From Bacteroidales bacterium (GTDB taxonomy: Bacteria; Bacteroidota; Bacteroidia; Bacteroidales; F082): a stretch of DNA of 64,000 nucleotides. Location of the stretch: positions 124,001 through 188,000 of the forward strand of contig JAFXMK010000004.1 of assembly GCA_017530365.1 (NCBI GenBank), given 5' to 3'. Of the stretch, positions 25,511 to 33,652 are shown one piece after another (the first letter of the stretch is position 1; every line of letters begins with the position of its first letter). The position numbers and the translations under genes were made by a program. The notes below the pieces were generated by a model that was not told where the DNA came from, made no database searches, and worked only from the letters and a program-made list of their open reading frames with translations.

Positions 25511-27976
25511 TCAATACATTTCCTCATCGCCACCTTCGTAGTCATCGCCACCGCCCTCATCAGGACGGCGGTTGCGTTTGGCATTTTGCTGGTTGATGCG
25601 GTAATTGAAATTCAGCGACAGGGAAGTACGATTCCATGTGCTGTTACTGTATTGCCAGAAATTTTCGCCCCATGATTCACCACCGCGGCCACGAGTACCG
25701 AAAATGTCGCGCACATTGAAGGTGAGCGTGCCACTGCCGCCAAGCACCTCCTTGCTCAAGGCCACGTCCATCCACCATTCACCGTCACGTTTGCCCAAAG
25801 GTTCCACATGAGGCCCCATTACGTGTGCTGTCAGTTGGAAATCAAACCAATTCTTGATCTTGAACTTCGACACCAGACGTCCAAACAACATCCAAGATTC
25901 CGTTTCGTAGTATTTATCTTCAATAGTGCCTTTAGAATAGGAACGGAAGAAATTCACATTGCCGTTCAGATTCAGCCATTTCGTCATCTGGCCTTGGGCT
26001 ACCGCTTCCACGCCGAAATCATCCGCCTTCCCAAAGTTGATCGGCATGCTGTAATATACGCCATCACGCTCGAAGGTGTAATGACGGATCATGTTGTTGC
26101 CATGTCGGTAATAAGTGGTAAAACTGAAGCTGGAACGGTCCCAGAAATGGAGATAACCCAACTCATAGCTATCCATAAAGGTGGGTTTCAAGGCAGGATT
26201 GCCCATACGGATGTTGCGGTTGTCGTTATAGGAGCGGAAAGGACTCATCTGCCAGAAACCCGGACGACGGATACGGCGCGTGTAGCTCACTTGGAACTGG
26301 TCGTTCTCCGTCACGGAATAGTTAAGGTGTGCGCTGGGAAACAGGTTGATGTACGGCTTACCTCCATTAATGGAATCGGTGCCGTCATGGGCATAGCCTT
26401 TCAGATTCGTATAGATGTCCGTCATCTCGGCACGCACGCCAATCTGACCTGACCAACGCCCCCAATCGTTGCCCAAACTGGTATATAAGGCCGCCACCTG
26501 CTCCTTGTATTCGTAATCGTAACAATAATCGTTCAAGGGATGATAGATTCCCATGCTGTCCCTCTCGCTTACCGAAGAAAGGCTGTTGATGTCGCGGTTG
26601 GTGTATTTGGCGCCAATCTCCCACTGAGCCTTGGTAGCAAACGGATGAACATAGTCGATGCTCACTTGAAGGTTGCGCATGCCTTGGTCTTCCTTCGTTT
26701 GCTGGTATAGTGACGACAGCACTGTTTGCATCTGGCTGTTTGGATAGACAAACTCCGTGATGTCGGAGCCCGAGTTCTCGGCATTCTGGAAAAAACGCAC
26801 ATTAGCTTTCAGGCTACGGCCTTTTTGCTCAAAAGTCTTGTCATAATCCAGGGTAATTTCATACATGGGATCCGTTTCATGCCATTGTTCTTCCCTCACA
26901 TCGTATGATGAAGTACCCAACTGTGGATATTCATCCGAATACCTTACGATGGGATTGGTGCGGTTAGTGCCATACCGGAACACAAAAGCGGCACTGACAA
27001 TGTCGTGATCGGTAAGATAGTAATCGGCACCGACACGCAGGTTGTGGCCCATGCGGTGCATGGTACGCTCCGTGGTCTGATCCGTAATCTGTTGATAAAT
27101 GGTGTCGTTACCGTCCACCTCGAAACGCTTTGTTTGGTTGATTCCTCCTCCGATATTCCTTCTAGTGTTAAATCCATAGCTGGCGAAGAGGTTCCAGCGT
27201 TTTAGGCGATAATTCATGGAGAGACTGCCACCATATTGCCATGGATAGCCACCACGGATGTTGACTGCCCCGTTGAAGCCTTGACGTTTGTCCTTTTTCA
27301 AGATGATATTGATGATACCGGCAGAACCTTCAGCATCATAGCGGACAGAGGGATTGGTGATTACCTCCACCCTTTCGATCATATCTCCTTGAAGGGTTCG
27401 AAGGGCGTCTTGAGTACTCAATCCAGAAAGCCCCGACTCCTTCCCGTCGATGAGAATCCGCACGCCCTCGTCACCACGAAGGCTGACGTTGCCTTCCACA
27501 TCTACTGAGACGGCGGGAATGCTTTCCAGCACCTCAATCGCATTGCCAGCCGTATTACTCACGTCTTTACCCACATTGAAAACGCGTTTATCAAGAGTCA
27601 TCTCGTAGGTACTCACTTCCGCCACCACTTCAACCTCAGCAAGCAATTCCGCATCAGGTGCCATTACTATCCTTCCCAGATCAACGGTGGACTTCTCCCC
27701 TGTCAGCTGGATGTTCTTTTTAGTGGTGATAAAGCCCATGTATTGGAATCTCAGGTAGTATTTTCCCTTCTCCAACTGCAGGGAAAAATGACCGGAAGGC
27801 TCGGTGATGACACCAGCGACCAAAGTGGAATCGGGCAAGGAAAAGGCCGACACGGTGGCATATTCCATAGGCTCACCTGTATCTTTGTTCACGACTTTTC
27901 CTTTGACAGTGACAGAAGCAAAAGCGTGCTGGACAAAAAGCCCTAGCATCAGCACGAAGATAAAACGGAATTTCAT
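25511..27976 (-). CDS. Outer-membrane beta-barrel receptor with TonB plug (OMP_b-brl_3 type)
   Basis: 821 residues from the ATG at 27976 (MKFRFIFVLMLGLFVQHAFA signal, cut before Ser, one of few non-Gln cases here). An N-terminal carboxypeptidase-like domain (KGKVVNKDTGEPMEYATVSA) is followed by a plug (NAIEVLESIPAVSVDVEGNV, LRGDEGVRILIDGKESGLSG, VEVITNPSVRYDAEGSAGI), then a long barrel. The architecture matches the 'outer membrane beta-barrel family' related to TonB receptors, usually without a SusD partner. The C-terminus is an unusual acidic Gly-rich tail (RPDEGGGDDYEGGDEEMY) after the last strand. The substrate is unknown. Confidence 0.87.
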   Translation of the reverse strand: MKFRFIFVLMLGLFVQHAFASVTVKGKVVNKDTGEPMEYATVSAFSLPDSTLVAGVITEPSGHFSLQLEKGKYYLRFQYMGFITTKKNIQLTGEKSTVDLGRIVMAPDAELLAEVEVVAEVSTYEMTLDKRVFNVGKDVSNTAGNAIEVLESIPAVSVDVEGNVSLRGDEGVRILIDGKESGLSGLSTQDALRTLQGDMIERVEVITNPSVRYDAEGSAGIINIILKKDKRQGFNGAVNIRGGYPWQYGGSLSMNYRLKRWNLFASYGFNTRRNIGGGINQTKRFEVDGNDTIYQQITDQTTERTMHRMGHNLRVGADYYLTDHDIVSAAFVFRYGTNRTNPIVRYSDEYPQLGTSSYDVREEQWHETDPMYEITLDYDKTFEQKGRSLKANVRFFQNAENSGSDITEFVYPNSQMQTVLSSLYQQTKEDQGMRNLQVSIDYVHPFATKAQWEIGAKYTNRDINSLSSVSERDSMGIYHPLNDYCYDYEYKEQVAALYTSLGNDWGRWSGQIGVRAEMTDIYTNLKGYAHDGTDSINGGKPYINLFPSAHLNYSVTENDQFQVSYTRRIRRPGFWQMSPFRSYNDNRNIRMGNPALKPTFMDSYELGYLHFWDRSSFSFTTYYRHGNNMIRHYTFERDGVYYSMPINFGKADDFGVEAVAQGQMTKWLNLNGNVNFFRSYSKGTIEDKYYETESWMLFGRLVSKFKIKNWFDFQLTAHVMGPHVEPLGKRDGEWWMDVALSKEVLGGSGTLTFNVRDIFGTRGRGGESWGENFWQYSNSTWNRTSLSLNFNYRINQQNAKRNRRPDEGGGDDYEGGDEEMY

Positions 27977-28057
27977 AAAATAAAGCTCGTTTTTGAAAGT
28001 ACAAAAATAAACTATTCCAATCAATTACAGCTGAAAAAGCTCCTAAAACGGCCATTT

Positions 28058-30535
28058 TTAAATCGGATCCACATCAATTTGCACTTGAACGGATTTGTAA
28101 TCCGGAAGCGTTTGGAACAAATGGATTTGCTTCATGATGAGATCCTTGACTTGCTGGGCATTATGATCGCGATTAAATTTCACCATCATTTGTTTAATAT
28201 AGAGGTTTTTTACCCTTGATACCATGGGGTATTCAGGGCCAAGCAAGTCCTGTTTGAAAATAGGACGCAACATGGAGGAAAGCTCCATTGCCGCAGGATT
28301 CAGCTTCTGATATTCCTTGTGTTTGAGGCGAATCAAGACTATACGGTAAAAAGGCGGATAGCCAAACTGTCTGCGGGTTACCATCTGCTTTTCATACAGG
28401 CCTTTGAAATCGTTGCGCAACACATCCTGCAAAACTGGATGGGACGGTTCATAGGTCTGGATCACCACCTTGCCTTGCTTGCCTTTTCTGCCTGCCCTTC
28501 CTGCCACTTGAGACATCAGTTGAAAGCTTCGTTCGTGGGCTCGGAAATCGGGGAAAGACAACATATTGTCGGCGTTCAGGATGCCCACCACCTTCACCGC
28601 GTCGAAATCCAGCCCTTTGGTAACCATCTGTGTGCCAACCAGGATGTCTGTTTTCTTTTCTTGGAAATCTTCAAGGATCGACTGATAATCATTCCTCGAC
28701 CGAGTGGTATCCAGATCAAGACGAGCCACTTTGGCTTCGGGCATCATCAACTTCAAGTCCTCCTCCACCTTCTCGGTGCCAAAGCCATGCATCCTGATAT
28801 TGGTACTATGGCAGCTTGGGCATTCCGCCGGCACATCAGTGGTATAACCGCAATAATGGCAACGCAACACATTCTGGTGTTTGTGATAGATCAGGCTCAC
28901 ATCACAATTGATGCATTGGGGCACATAATGGCAATCGTCGCATTCCACACGCAACGAGAAGCCACGCCGGTTCTGGAAAAGAATGACTTGGTTGTGATCC
29001 GTCAACGTTTCATTCATGGCATCGAGCAGTACGCTGCCGAAATCAGCTTGGGCGGTTTTCCTTCTCCGTTCAACTCGCATGTCGCTAAGAATGATCTCCG
29101 GCATCTCCACGCCACCGTAACGTTCCATGATTTCCACCAACCCAAAGCGTCCTTGCATGGCATTGTAATAGCTTTCGTAGGACGGTGTGGCCGATCCCAG
29201 CAGCACTTTGGAATGATGCAATGCTCCCAACACGATAGCGGCGTCACGGGCATGATACCGCGGTGCAGGATCCACTTGCTTGAAGCTGCTGTCGTGTTCC
29301 TCATCAACGATGATCAAGCCAAGGTCCGAATATGGCAAAAAGATTGCCGATCTTGAACCTATGATGATTTGACGGCTGGTTGCTTGACCAGGGACGAACT
29401 CGAGTACCTGTTGCCATACCTCCACGCGTTCGTTGACGCCATAGCGAGAATGATATACGCCCAGTTTGTCGCCAAAATACTGTTTCAAACGATTGATGAT
29501 TTGGGCAGTCAAAGCAATTTCAGGCAAGAGATACAGCACTTGTTTGCCTTCATCAATGGCTTCTTGGATCAGTTTGATATAAATCTCTGTTTTGCCACTC
29601 GAGGTAACACCGTGGAGCAACACTGGTCTTTGTTCGTCGAAACCTGCTTTGATCTCATTATAGGCCCGCTGCTGCGTTTCGGTAAGTTGGATAGCCGACA
29701 CCTCCATCTGCGCCTTGAGTTCTTTGAGACGGCTCACTTTGCGCTCATTAACGTCAAAAATACCTTTGTCGGCCATCGCCTTTAATATGGTGCTGGAAGC
29801 ATTGGCTTTTTTTAGCAAGTCAACAGCTTTGACATCTTGCTCACAATTGCCGCCCATGGTAAAGTAGGCCAGCAACACTTCAAGTTGTTTATAGGCTCTT
29901 TTGGTAAGGCCATCCATGAGCTCTTGTATCCGTTCGTCTTCGCGATATCGGCCGGCTAGAAGAACGAAGCGCTCATATTTTGCCTTATATTTCTCATCCA
30001 GCTCCTCCTCCATCACCAGAATGCCCTTTTCCATCATAGTATGGATCAGCGGCATCACCTTCTTAAAGCCGATGATCTTACTAACCTCACTAATGGCGAT
30101 CTTCGGTTGCACTTGAAGGGCCTCGACGATCAGATACTCATAATCGTTAAGGGGCATGCTGTCAAGTTCATAGTCCTCAGAAAGCGCCACTTTCGACTCA
30201 CTGCTCAGCTTTAGGGCGGAAGGCAGGGCTGCCTGCATCACCTCACCCAAATGGCAGAGATAATAGGTCTTGATCCAGTCCCAGAACTTCAGCTGTCTTT
30301 CGTTGACGATCGGCTGTTCGTCAAGGACATCCATCAAGTATTTTACCTCCACCTCGGGCACTTTTTCCGTCAATGAAATGACCAAACCCGACATGATCTT
30401 GGTCTTGCCGAACTGCACCACAACGCGTTGTCCGACACGGATGGTATCGTTCAGCGCATACGGCACACGATAGGTGAAAGTCCCTGGGACGGGAATGGGC
30501 AGGAGGACTTCGGCGAAGAGGGTGGTTCGATACAT
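28058..30535 (-). CDS. priA: PriA primosomal helicase (replication restart)
   Basis: 825 residues, longer than the E. coli enzyme (732). N-terminal DNA-binding domain (EVLLPIPVPGTFTYRVPY), helicase core with Walker A GVTSSGKTEIY, the DEEHD box (IIVDEEHDSSFKQ), and GRAGRKGKQG. Between the helicase lobes lie two zinc knuckles (CDDCHYVPQCINC, CHYCGYTTDVPAECPSC). PriA binds stalled forks and D-loops and reloads the replisome. It starts right after a 7-base repeat tract that begins at the stop of the T9SS Plug gene, so the two genes are probably co-transcribed. Confidence 0.95.
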   Translation of the reverse strand: MYRTTLFAEVLLPIPVPGTFTYRVPYALNDTIRVGQRVVVQFGKTKIMSGLVISLTEKVPEVEVKYLMDVLDEQPIVNERQLKFWDWIKTYYLCHLGEVMQAALPSALKLSSESKVALSEDYELDSMPLNDYEYLIVEALQVQPKIAISEVSKIIGFKKVMPLIHTMMEKGILVMEEELDEKYKAKYERFVLLAGRYREDERIQELMDGLTKRAYKQLEVLLAYFTMGGNCEQDVKAVDLLKKANASSTILKAMADKGIFDVNERKVSRLKELKAQMEVSAIQLTETQQRAYNEIKAGFDEQRPVLLHGVTSSGKTEIYIKLIQEAIDEGKQVLYLLPEIALTAQIINRLKQYFGDKLGVYHSRYGVNERVEVWQQVLEFVPGQATSRQIIIGSRSAIFLPYSDLGLIIVDEEHDSSFKQVDPAPRYHARDAAIVLGALHHSKVLLGSATPSYESYYNAMQGRFGLVEIMERYGGVEMPEIILSDMRVERRRKTAQADFGSVLLDAMNETLTDHNQVILFQNRRGFSLRVECDDCHYVPQCINCDVSLIYHKHQNVLRCHYCGYTTDVPAECPSCHSTNIRMHGFGTEKVEEDLKLMMPEAKVARLDLDTTRSRNDYQSILEDFQEKKTDILVGTQMVTKGLDFDAVKVVGILNADNMLSFPDFRAHERSFQLMSQVAGRAGRKGKQGKVVIQTYEPSHPVLQDVLRNDFKGLYEKQMVTRRQFGYPPFYRIVLIRLKHKEYQKLNPAAMELSSMLRPIFKQDLLGPEYPMVSRVKNLYIKQMMVKFNRDHNAQQVKDLIMKQIHLFQTLPDYKSVQVQIDVDPI

Positions 30536-30573
30536 GAGGAGTGAGGAGTTAGGAGTGAGGAGTGGGGAGTTAG
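30536..30573 (-). repeat. Intercistronic 7-base tandem repeat (Plug gene to priA)
   Basis: Five units fitting KRGGAGT on the plus strand (GAGGAGT, GAGGAGT, TAGGAGT, GAGGAGT, GGGGAGT) and a partial sixth. In the direction of transcription the tract begins at the TAA of the Plug gene (30570-30572) and ends directly before the priA ATG (30535). Confidence 0.88.
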
Positions 30574-31847
30574 TGGGAAAGGAGGGTGGTGTAGCCGATC
30601 AGTTCGTCGTAGCCTTTGCTAGCGTTGAAATAGTAAAAATAGATTCTATAAAGGTTTTCGGTATCCCAATAGTTGCCTTCGGTAAGTTCGGTTGATACCG
30701 AATACGAGTTGCGGTCGGCCGTGACGAACAAGAAGTTGTAATATCCTTGTTTCAACAACATTTGGCACAGATAGCCATGTAGATTATAGTCGTATTTCAT
30801 AAGGTTACGCTCATCGAACCCCCAATCATTAAGGGCACCCATGACATAGATATCTTCCTGCATCAGCGGTGAAGGCCAGCGAAGAAAGATGTTGACCCAG
30901 GCATAATCTGCTTCAGTATCCGTCTCTCTGCCTTCGTTGGCAATATAGATGTATTTCTCTCCATGAATGTCTTCGTAGGTAATATAGGGTTTCCTTGACC
31001 TTGGTTCGCAAGTGGCATAATCCACCACATAATAGTCATCGGTCTGATAGATATGAGCAATGTTTTCCGATTGGAAATAGAAGTTACTGAAGTTAAGACG
31101 GCGGTATTGGTTGGAGGCTTCAAAAACCGCGGAAGGGTGATGCTCGTATGAGATATAATCCGGATAAACAAACGAGGGTTTCAAACCAATTGCAGCATTG
31201 TCCCAGCGGCCGTTCTGGCGGATGGTCATGTTGGCGTACTGCTGAACATTCCCCGTCATGATGCTTGGCATGGATACCCTGATGTTCAATTGCTGATGTG
31301 AGTCACTAATGGATAGATCGTCACAATAACGCGGCACGGAAGCTGAGATGGCGGCTTTCTCGTCATAGACCATGAAACGCCGTGAGAAATAAACATGTTC
31401 CTCTGAGAGGTCGTCCCCATAGACGATGAGCAAATAGTTTCCCGAAAGCGTGGGCATCATATCCTCTTCAGGAAACGACAACTGATAATGGACATAATCA
31501 ACGAGTGTGTTCCTTGAAAAATCATAATGATCAATGCGACCATAATCGAATCCATTAACGTAAGTGGATCTCTGAATATCAGTGGGATACCAATCATTGG
31601 TACAGTGGATGAAGGTATAATTCAGCACCTCGGCGTCCGAACCAAGAAGATCGAAAGACAAGGTAAGCCGCCCTGCCAGATGATCCAGCGGAATCAGGGG
31701 CTCTTTGTTTTGGTTGCCATCGGCATAGAGCAACACGGTCCTCACAGATTCCTTATAGTCGAGGTCGGCGCAAGGCAGGTCAAATTGTTGGGCATAGGCG
31801 TTCATGAAGACGAAGAGACCCATGATAAAAGAAAGCACTTTTTTCAT
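30570..31847 (-). CDS. T9SS Plug protein (DUF5103)
   Basis: 425 residues from the ATG at 31847. The signal peptide (MKKVLSFIMGLFVFMNAYA) is cut before Gln. The sequence follows the DUF5103 / T9SS plug pattern: SVRTVLLYADGNQNKEPLIP, LDHLAGRLTLSFDLLGSDAE, YTFIHCTNDWYPTDIQRSTY, and the C-terminal domain with DIYVMGALNDWGFDERNLMK. In Flavobacterium, Plug seals the periplasmic mouth of the SprA translocon when PorV is absent. A T9SS core component is thus encoded here, alongside six cargos. It is transcribed divergently from a PorT-like barrel and followed by priA. Confidence 0.85.
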   Translation of the reverse strand: MKKVLSFIMGLFVFMNAYAQQFDLPCADLDYKESVRTVLLYADGNQNKEPLIPLDHLAGRLTLSFDLLGSDAEVLNYTFIHCTNDWYPTDIQRSTYVNGFDYGRIDHYDFSRNTLVDYVHYQLSFPEEDMMPTLSGNYLLIVYGDDLSEEHVYFSRRFMVYDEKAAISASVPRYCDDLSISDSHQQLNIRVSMPSIMTGNVQQYANMTIRQNGRWDNAAIGLKPSFVYPDYISYEHHPSAVFEASNQYRRLNFSNFYFQSENIAHIYQTDDYYVVDYATCEPRSRKPYITYEDIHGEKYIYIANEGRETDTEADYAWVNIFLRWPSPLMQEDIYVMGALNDWGFDERNLMKYDYNLHGYLCQMLLKQGYYNFLFVTADRNSYSVSTELTEGNYWDTENLYRIYFYYFNASKGYDELIGYTTLLSH

Positions 31848-31864
31848 TTGGATGATACTTTCTG

Positions 31865-31905
31865 CAAAAATAATGCATTTTTTAAAAGAAAACTCCCTAT
31901 CTTTG
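31865..31905. promoter_or_regulatory. Divergent promoter pair, Plug gene / PorT-like gene
   Basis: Minus-strand -7 box TATTTTTG at 31865-31872 (Plug, ATG 31847) and plus-strand TATCTTTG at 31898-31905 (PorT-like, ATG 31931). The -33 elements are not clear. Confidence 0.5.
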
Positions 31906-31930
31906 CTCTTTGTTGAGATAAAATCCATCC

Positions 31931-32677
31931 ATGATGAAAAACACATTCCGTTGTCTTATTGTTTTGGCTCTTGCCTTGTCTGTATCTTTTGCTGAAGCCC
32001 AGGTGATCGGAAAAGAAAGACCGGTTTTGGAAAAGAATATCTATATTGGATTCAAGGGCGGTGTCACCGCCATGGACATGCGATATAAGAACGAGAAAGG
32101 TGACAGTTTTGTCAACCACACGGCACTTTACCAATCTTTCGGCAACATAAAAGGTTGTTTGGCAGGTGGCGTCTTCGTGGAGCGTACACTTCCCGGATGG
32201 TCTTACGGAATTGAGTTCAACTTCAACATGGTAAATGCCATCAGCAGACCTGACAAACCGCATTATGTCCTACAGGACTCGGCCTATTTAGCCAACATCC
32301 GGATCCCGGTAAAAGCCATATTCCTAGATGACTACTTGTTTTCACCTTATGTCTTTGCCGCACCTGAAATCGGCACTTATGTCAGTGACACGACTTTCGT
32401 GACATCACAATCCATCATCAACGGAGAAGTTGTACAATGGGGCACAAAGAACGCCCGCAGCTTGAATTTGAATATTGTTGCAGGTGTTGGCGTAGATGCA
32501 AAAATACAAATCGGGCTTTATGAGTTTAAAGCCCGATTTGAAGCTGGTTATCGTTTGGGATTGTTGAATACGATGGCCAAGGAAATTCCTTTTGAAAGAA
32601 AAACAAGAGGCTGGGAGGCCACGATAGGCTTTGCATTCCCACTGTTCGTCAACCCCAGTTACGCATGGTTCAATTAA
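31931..32677 (+). CDS. PorT-like outer-membrane beta-barrel protein
   Basis: 248 residues. A signal peptide (about 24 residues) ends AEA before Gln. The rest is alternating beta-strand sequence typical of 8-10 strand barrels of the PorT / OMP_b-brl_2 type: NIYIGFKGGVTAMDMRY near the start, LANIRIPVKAIFLDDYLFSP in the middle, and a C-terminal aromatic strand region. PorT is a T9SS accessory protein; its position divergent from the Plug gene makes that role attractive, but the family is broad. Codons 193-204 carry a perfect inverted repeat. It ends by sharing TTAA with the HIT gene stop. Confidence 0.65.
   Translation: MMKNTFRCLIVLALALSVSFAEAQVIGKERPVLEKNIYIGFKGGVTAMDMRYKNEKGDSFVNHTALYQSFGNIKGCLAGGVFVERTLPGWSYGIEFNFNMVNAISRPDKPHYVLQDSAYLANIRIPVKAIFLDDYLFSPYVFAAPEIGTYVSDTTFVTSQSIINGEVVQWGTKNARSLNLNIVAGVGVDAKIQIGLYEFKARFEAGYRLGLLNTMAKEIPFERKTRGWEATIGFAFPLFVNPSYAWFN
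32507..32540. repeat. Perfect inverted repeat inside a coding region
   Basis: A 14-base arm (32507-32520, CAAATCGGGCTTTA) and its exact reverse complement (32527-32540) with a six-base loop. It encodes part of a predicted beta-hairpin (QIGLYEFKARF). There is no T run, so it is not a standard terminator. Confidence 0.85.
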
Positions 32678-33063
32678 GCCTGCGTAATTCGTTGTTGGAT
32701 CTCAACGAACTCTTCCTGCGTTAGTTTCAAATGCTCTTTCTTGAAGTCCAAGTCACCTTCTTGGGTGATGGGGACAAGATGGATATGTGCATGGGGGACT
32801 TCCAGGCCAATGACCGCCACAGCAATGCGTTTGCATGGCATGGCATTTTCAATCATCTGAGCGACTTTCTTTGCGAAGACCATCATTTGACCAATCGTTT
32901 CGTCGTCAAGGTTAAAGATATAGTCCGTTTCCTGTTTGGGGACAACAAGAGTATGTCCTTTGGCCAAAGGATTGATATCCAAGAAAGCGAAGAACCGGTC
33001 GTCTTCAGCTATTTTATAGCAAGGAATTTCACCTTGGATGATTCTGGAGAAAATGGTTGCCAT
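32674..33063 (-). CDS. HIT family nucleotide hydrolase/transferase
   Basis: 129 residues with the histidine triad HAHIHLV near residue 94 and the N-terminal FSRIIQGEIPCYKIAEDDRF typical of HinT-like proteins. Such enzymes hydrolyse nucleoside phosphoramidates or AMP conjugates using the central His. The start is six bases after the greA stop, so it belongs to the greA transcription unit. Confidence 0.92.
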   Translation of the reverse strand: MATIFSRIIQGEIPCYKIAEDDRFFAFLDINPLAKGHTLVVPKQETDYIFNLDDETIGQMMVFAKKVAQMIENAMPCKRIAVAVIGLEVPHAHIHLVPITQEGDLDFKKEHLKLTQEEFVEIQQRITQA

Positions 33064-33069
33064 GATGGA

Positions 33070-33543
33070 TTATCTTGTGATTTCGAGAATTTCAAAAAAC
33101 ATTTTACCAGCGGGGACCATAATTTCGGCCACTTCACCGACTTTTTTACCCAGGAGGCCTTGCCCGATAGGAGAATTGATGGAGATCTTACCGGCTTTGA
33201 AGTCAGCTTCCTTTTCGGGAACGATGGAATAGGTCATGGAAGTCTTGGTCTTGGTATTCTTGATTTTGACCGTGGAGTAAAGAAGCACCTTAGAGGTGTC
33301 GATCTTTGATTCATCCAGCACACGGGCGTTGAAAATCAAGTCCTGAAGGTCAGCTATCTTGGCTTCAAGAAGGCCTTGAGCTTCCTTGGCGGCATCATAT
33401 TCGGCGTTTTCCGAAAGATCGCCTTTGTCGCGAGCTTCGGCAATAGCTTGGATAATACGAGGACGTTCGCGGAGGATCAGGTCATCCAATTCGTCTTTCA
33501 ACTTTTGCAAACCTTCAGAGGTAAAGTATTTGATTTCTGACAT
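33070..33543 (-). CDS. greA: Transcription elongation factor GreA
   Basis: 157 residues, normal length. The N-terminal coiled coil carries the catalytic acidic tip (DKGDLSENAEYDAAKEAQG; D and E coordinate Mg in the polymerase active site), followed by the FKBP-like domain (IDTSKVLLYSTVKIKN, YSIVPEKEADFKAGKISINS, PIGQGLLGKKVGEVAEI). It rescues backtracked RNA polymerase by stimulating transcript cleavage. A terminator-like hairpin lies between its likely promoter and the ATG, so premature termination in the leader may control it. Confidence 0.95.
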   Translation of the reverse strand: MSEIKYFTSEGLQKLKDELDDLILRERPRIIQAIAEARDKGDLSENAEYDAAKEAQGLLEAKIADLQDLIFNARVLDESKIDTSKVLLYSTVKIKNTKTKTSMTYSIVPEKEADFKAGKISINSPIGQGLLGKKVGEVAEIMVPAGKMFFEILEITR

Positions 33544-33573
33544 GATATAGGTTTTTAAACAACGTGAAAAAAG

Positions 33574-33597
33574 AGACCCTTACCGAAATAAGGGTCT
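33574..33597 (-). terminator. Intrinsic terminator, also in the predicted greA leader
   Basis: On the minus strand the stem AGACCCTTA/TAAGGGTCT with loop TTTCGG is followed by CTTTTTTC. It ends the TonB/T9SS/PorV-like operon. Because a promoter-like sequence lies at 33614-33645, it would also lie inside the greA 5' leader. Confidence 0.85.
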
Positions 33598-33613
33598 TCT
33601 TTTTTTGAATGTG

Positions 33614-33645
33614 CAAAGATACTAATTTTCTTTCAAATGTCGCAA
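33614..33645 (-). promoter_or_regulatory. Likely greA promoter upstream of a terminator hairpin
   Basis: Minus strand: TTG (33643-33645), 21-base spacer, TATCTTTG (33614-33621). Transcription would begin near 33607-33611, about 65 bases before the greA ATG, and cross the hairpin at 33574-33597. Confidence 0.5.
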
Positions 33646-33652
33646 GACTTTT

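Noticed and set aside
28319..29356. 345-codon open frame antisense to priA (and similar long antisense frames at 3664-4536, 2660-3295, 37187-38110)
   Set aside because: They are shadows of strongly conserved genes on the other strand, without family motifs, plausible starts or promoters.
32507..32540. Inverted repeat as an intrinsic terminator
   Set aside because: No T run follows on either strand and it lies in the middle of an intact coding region.
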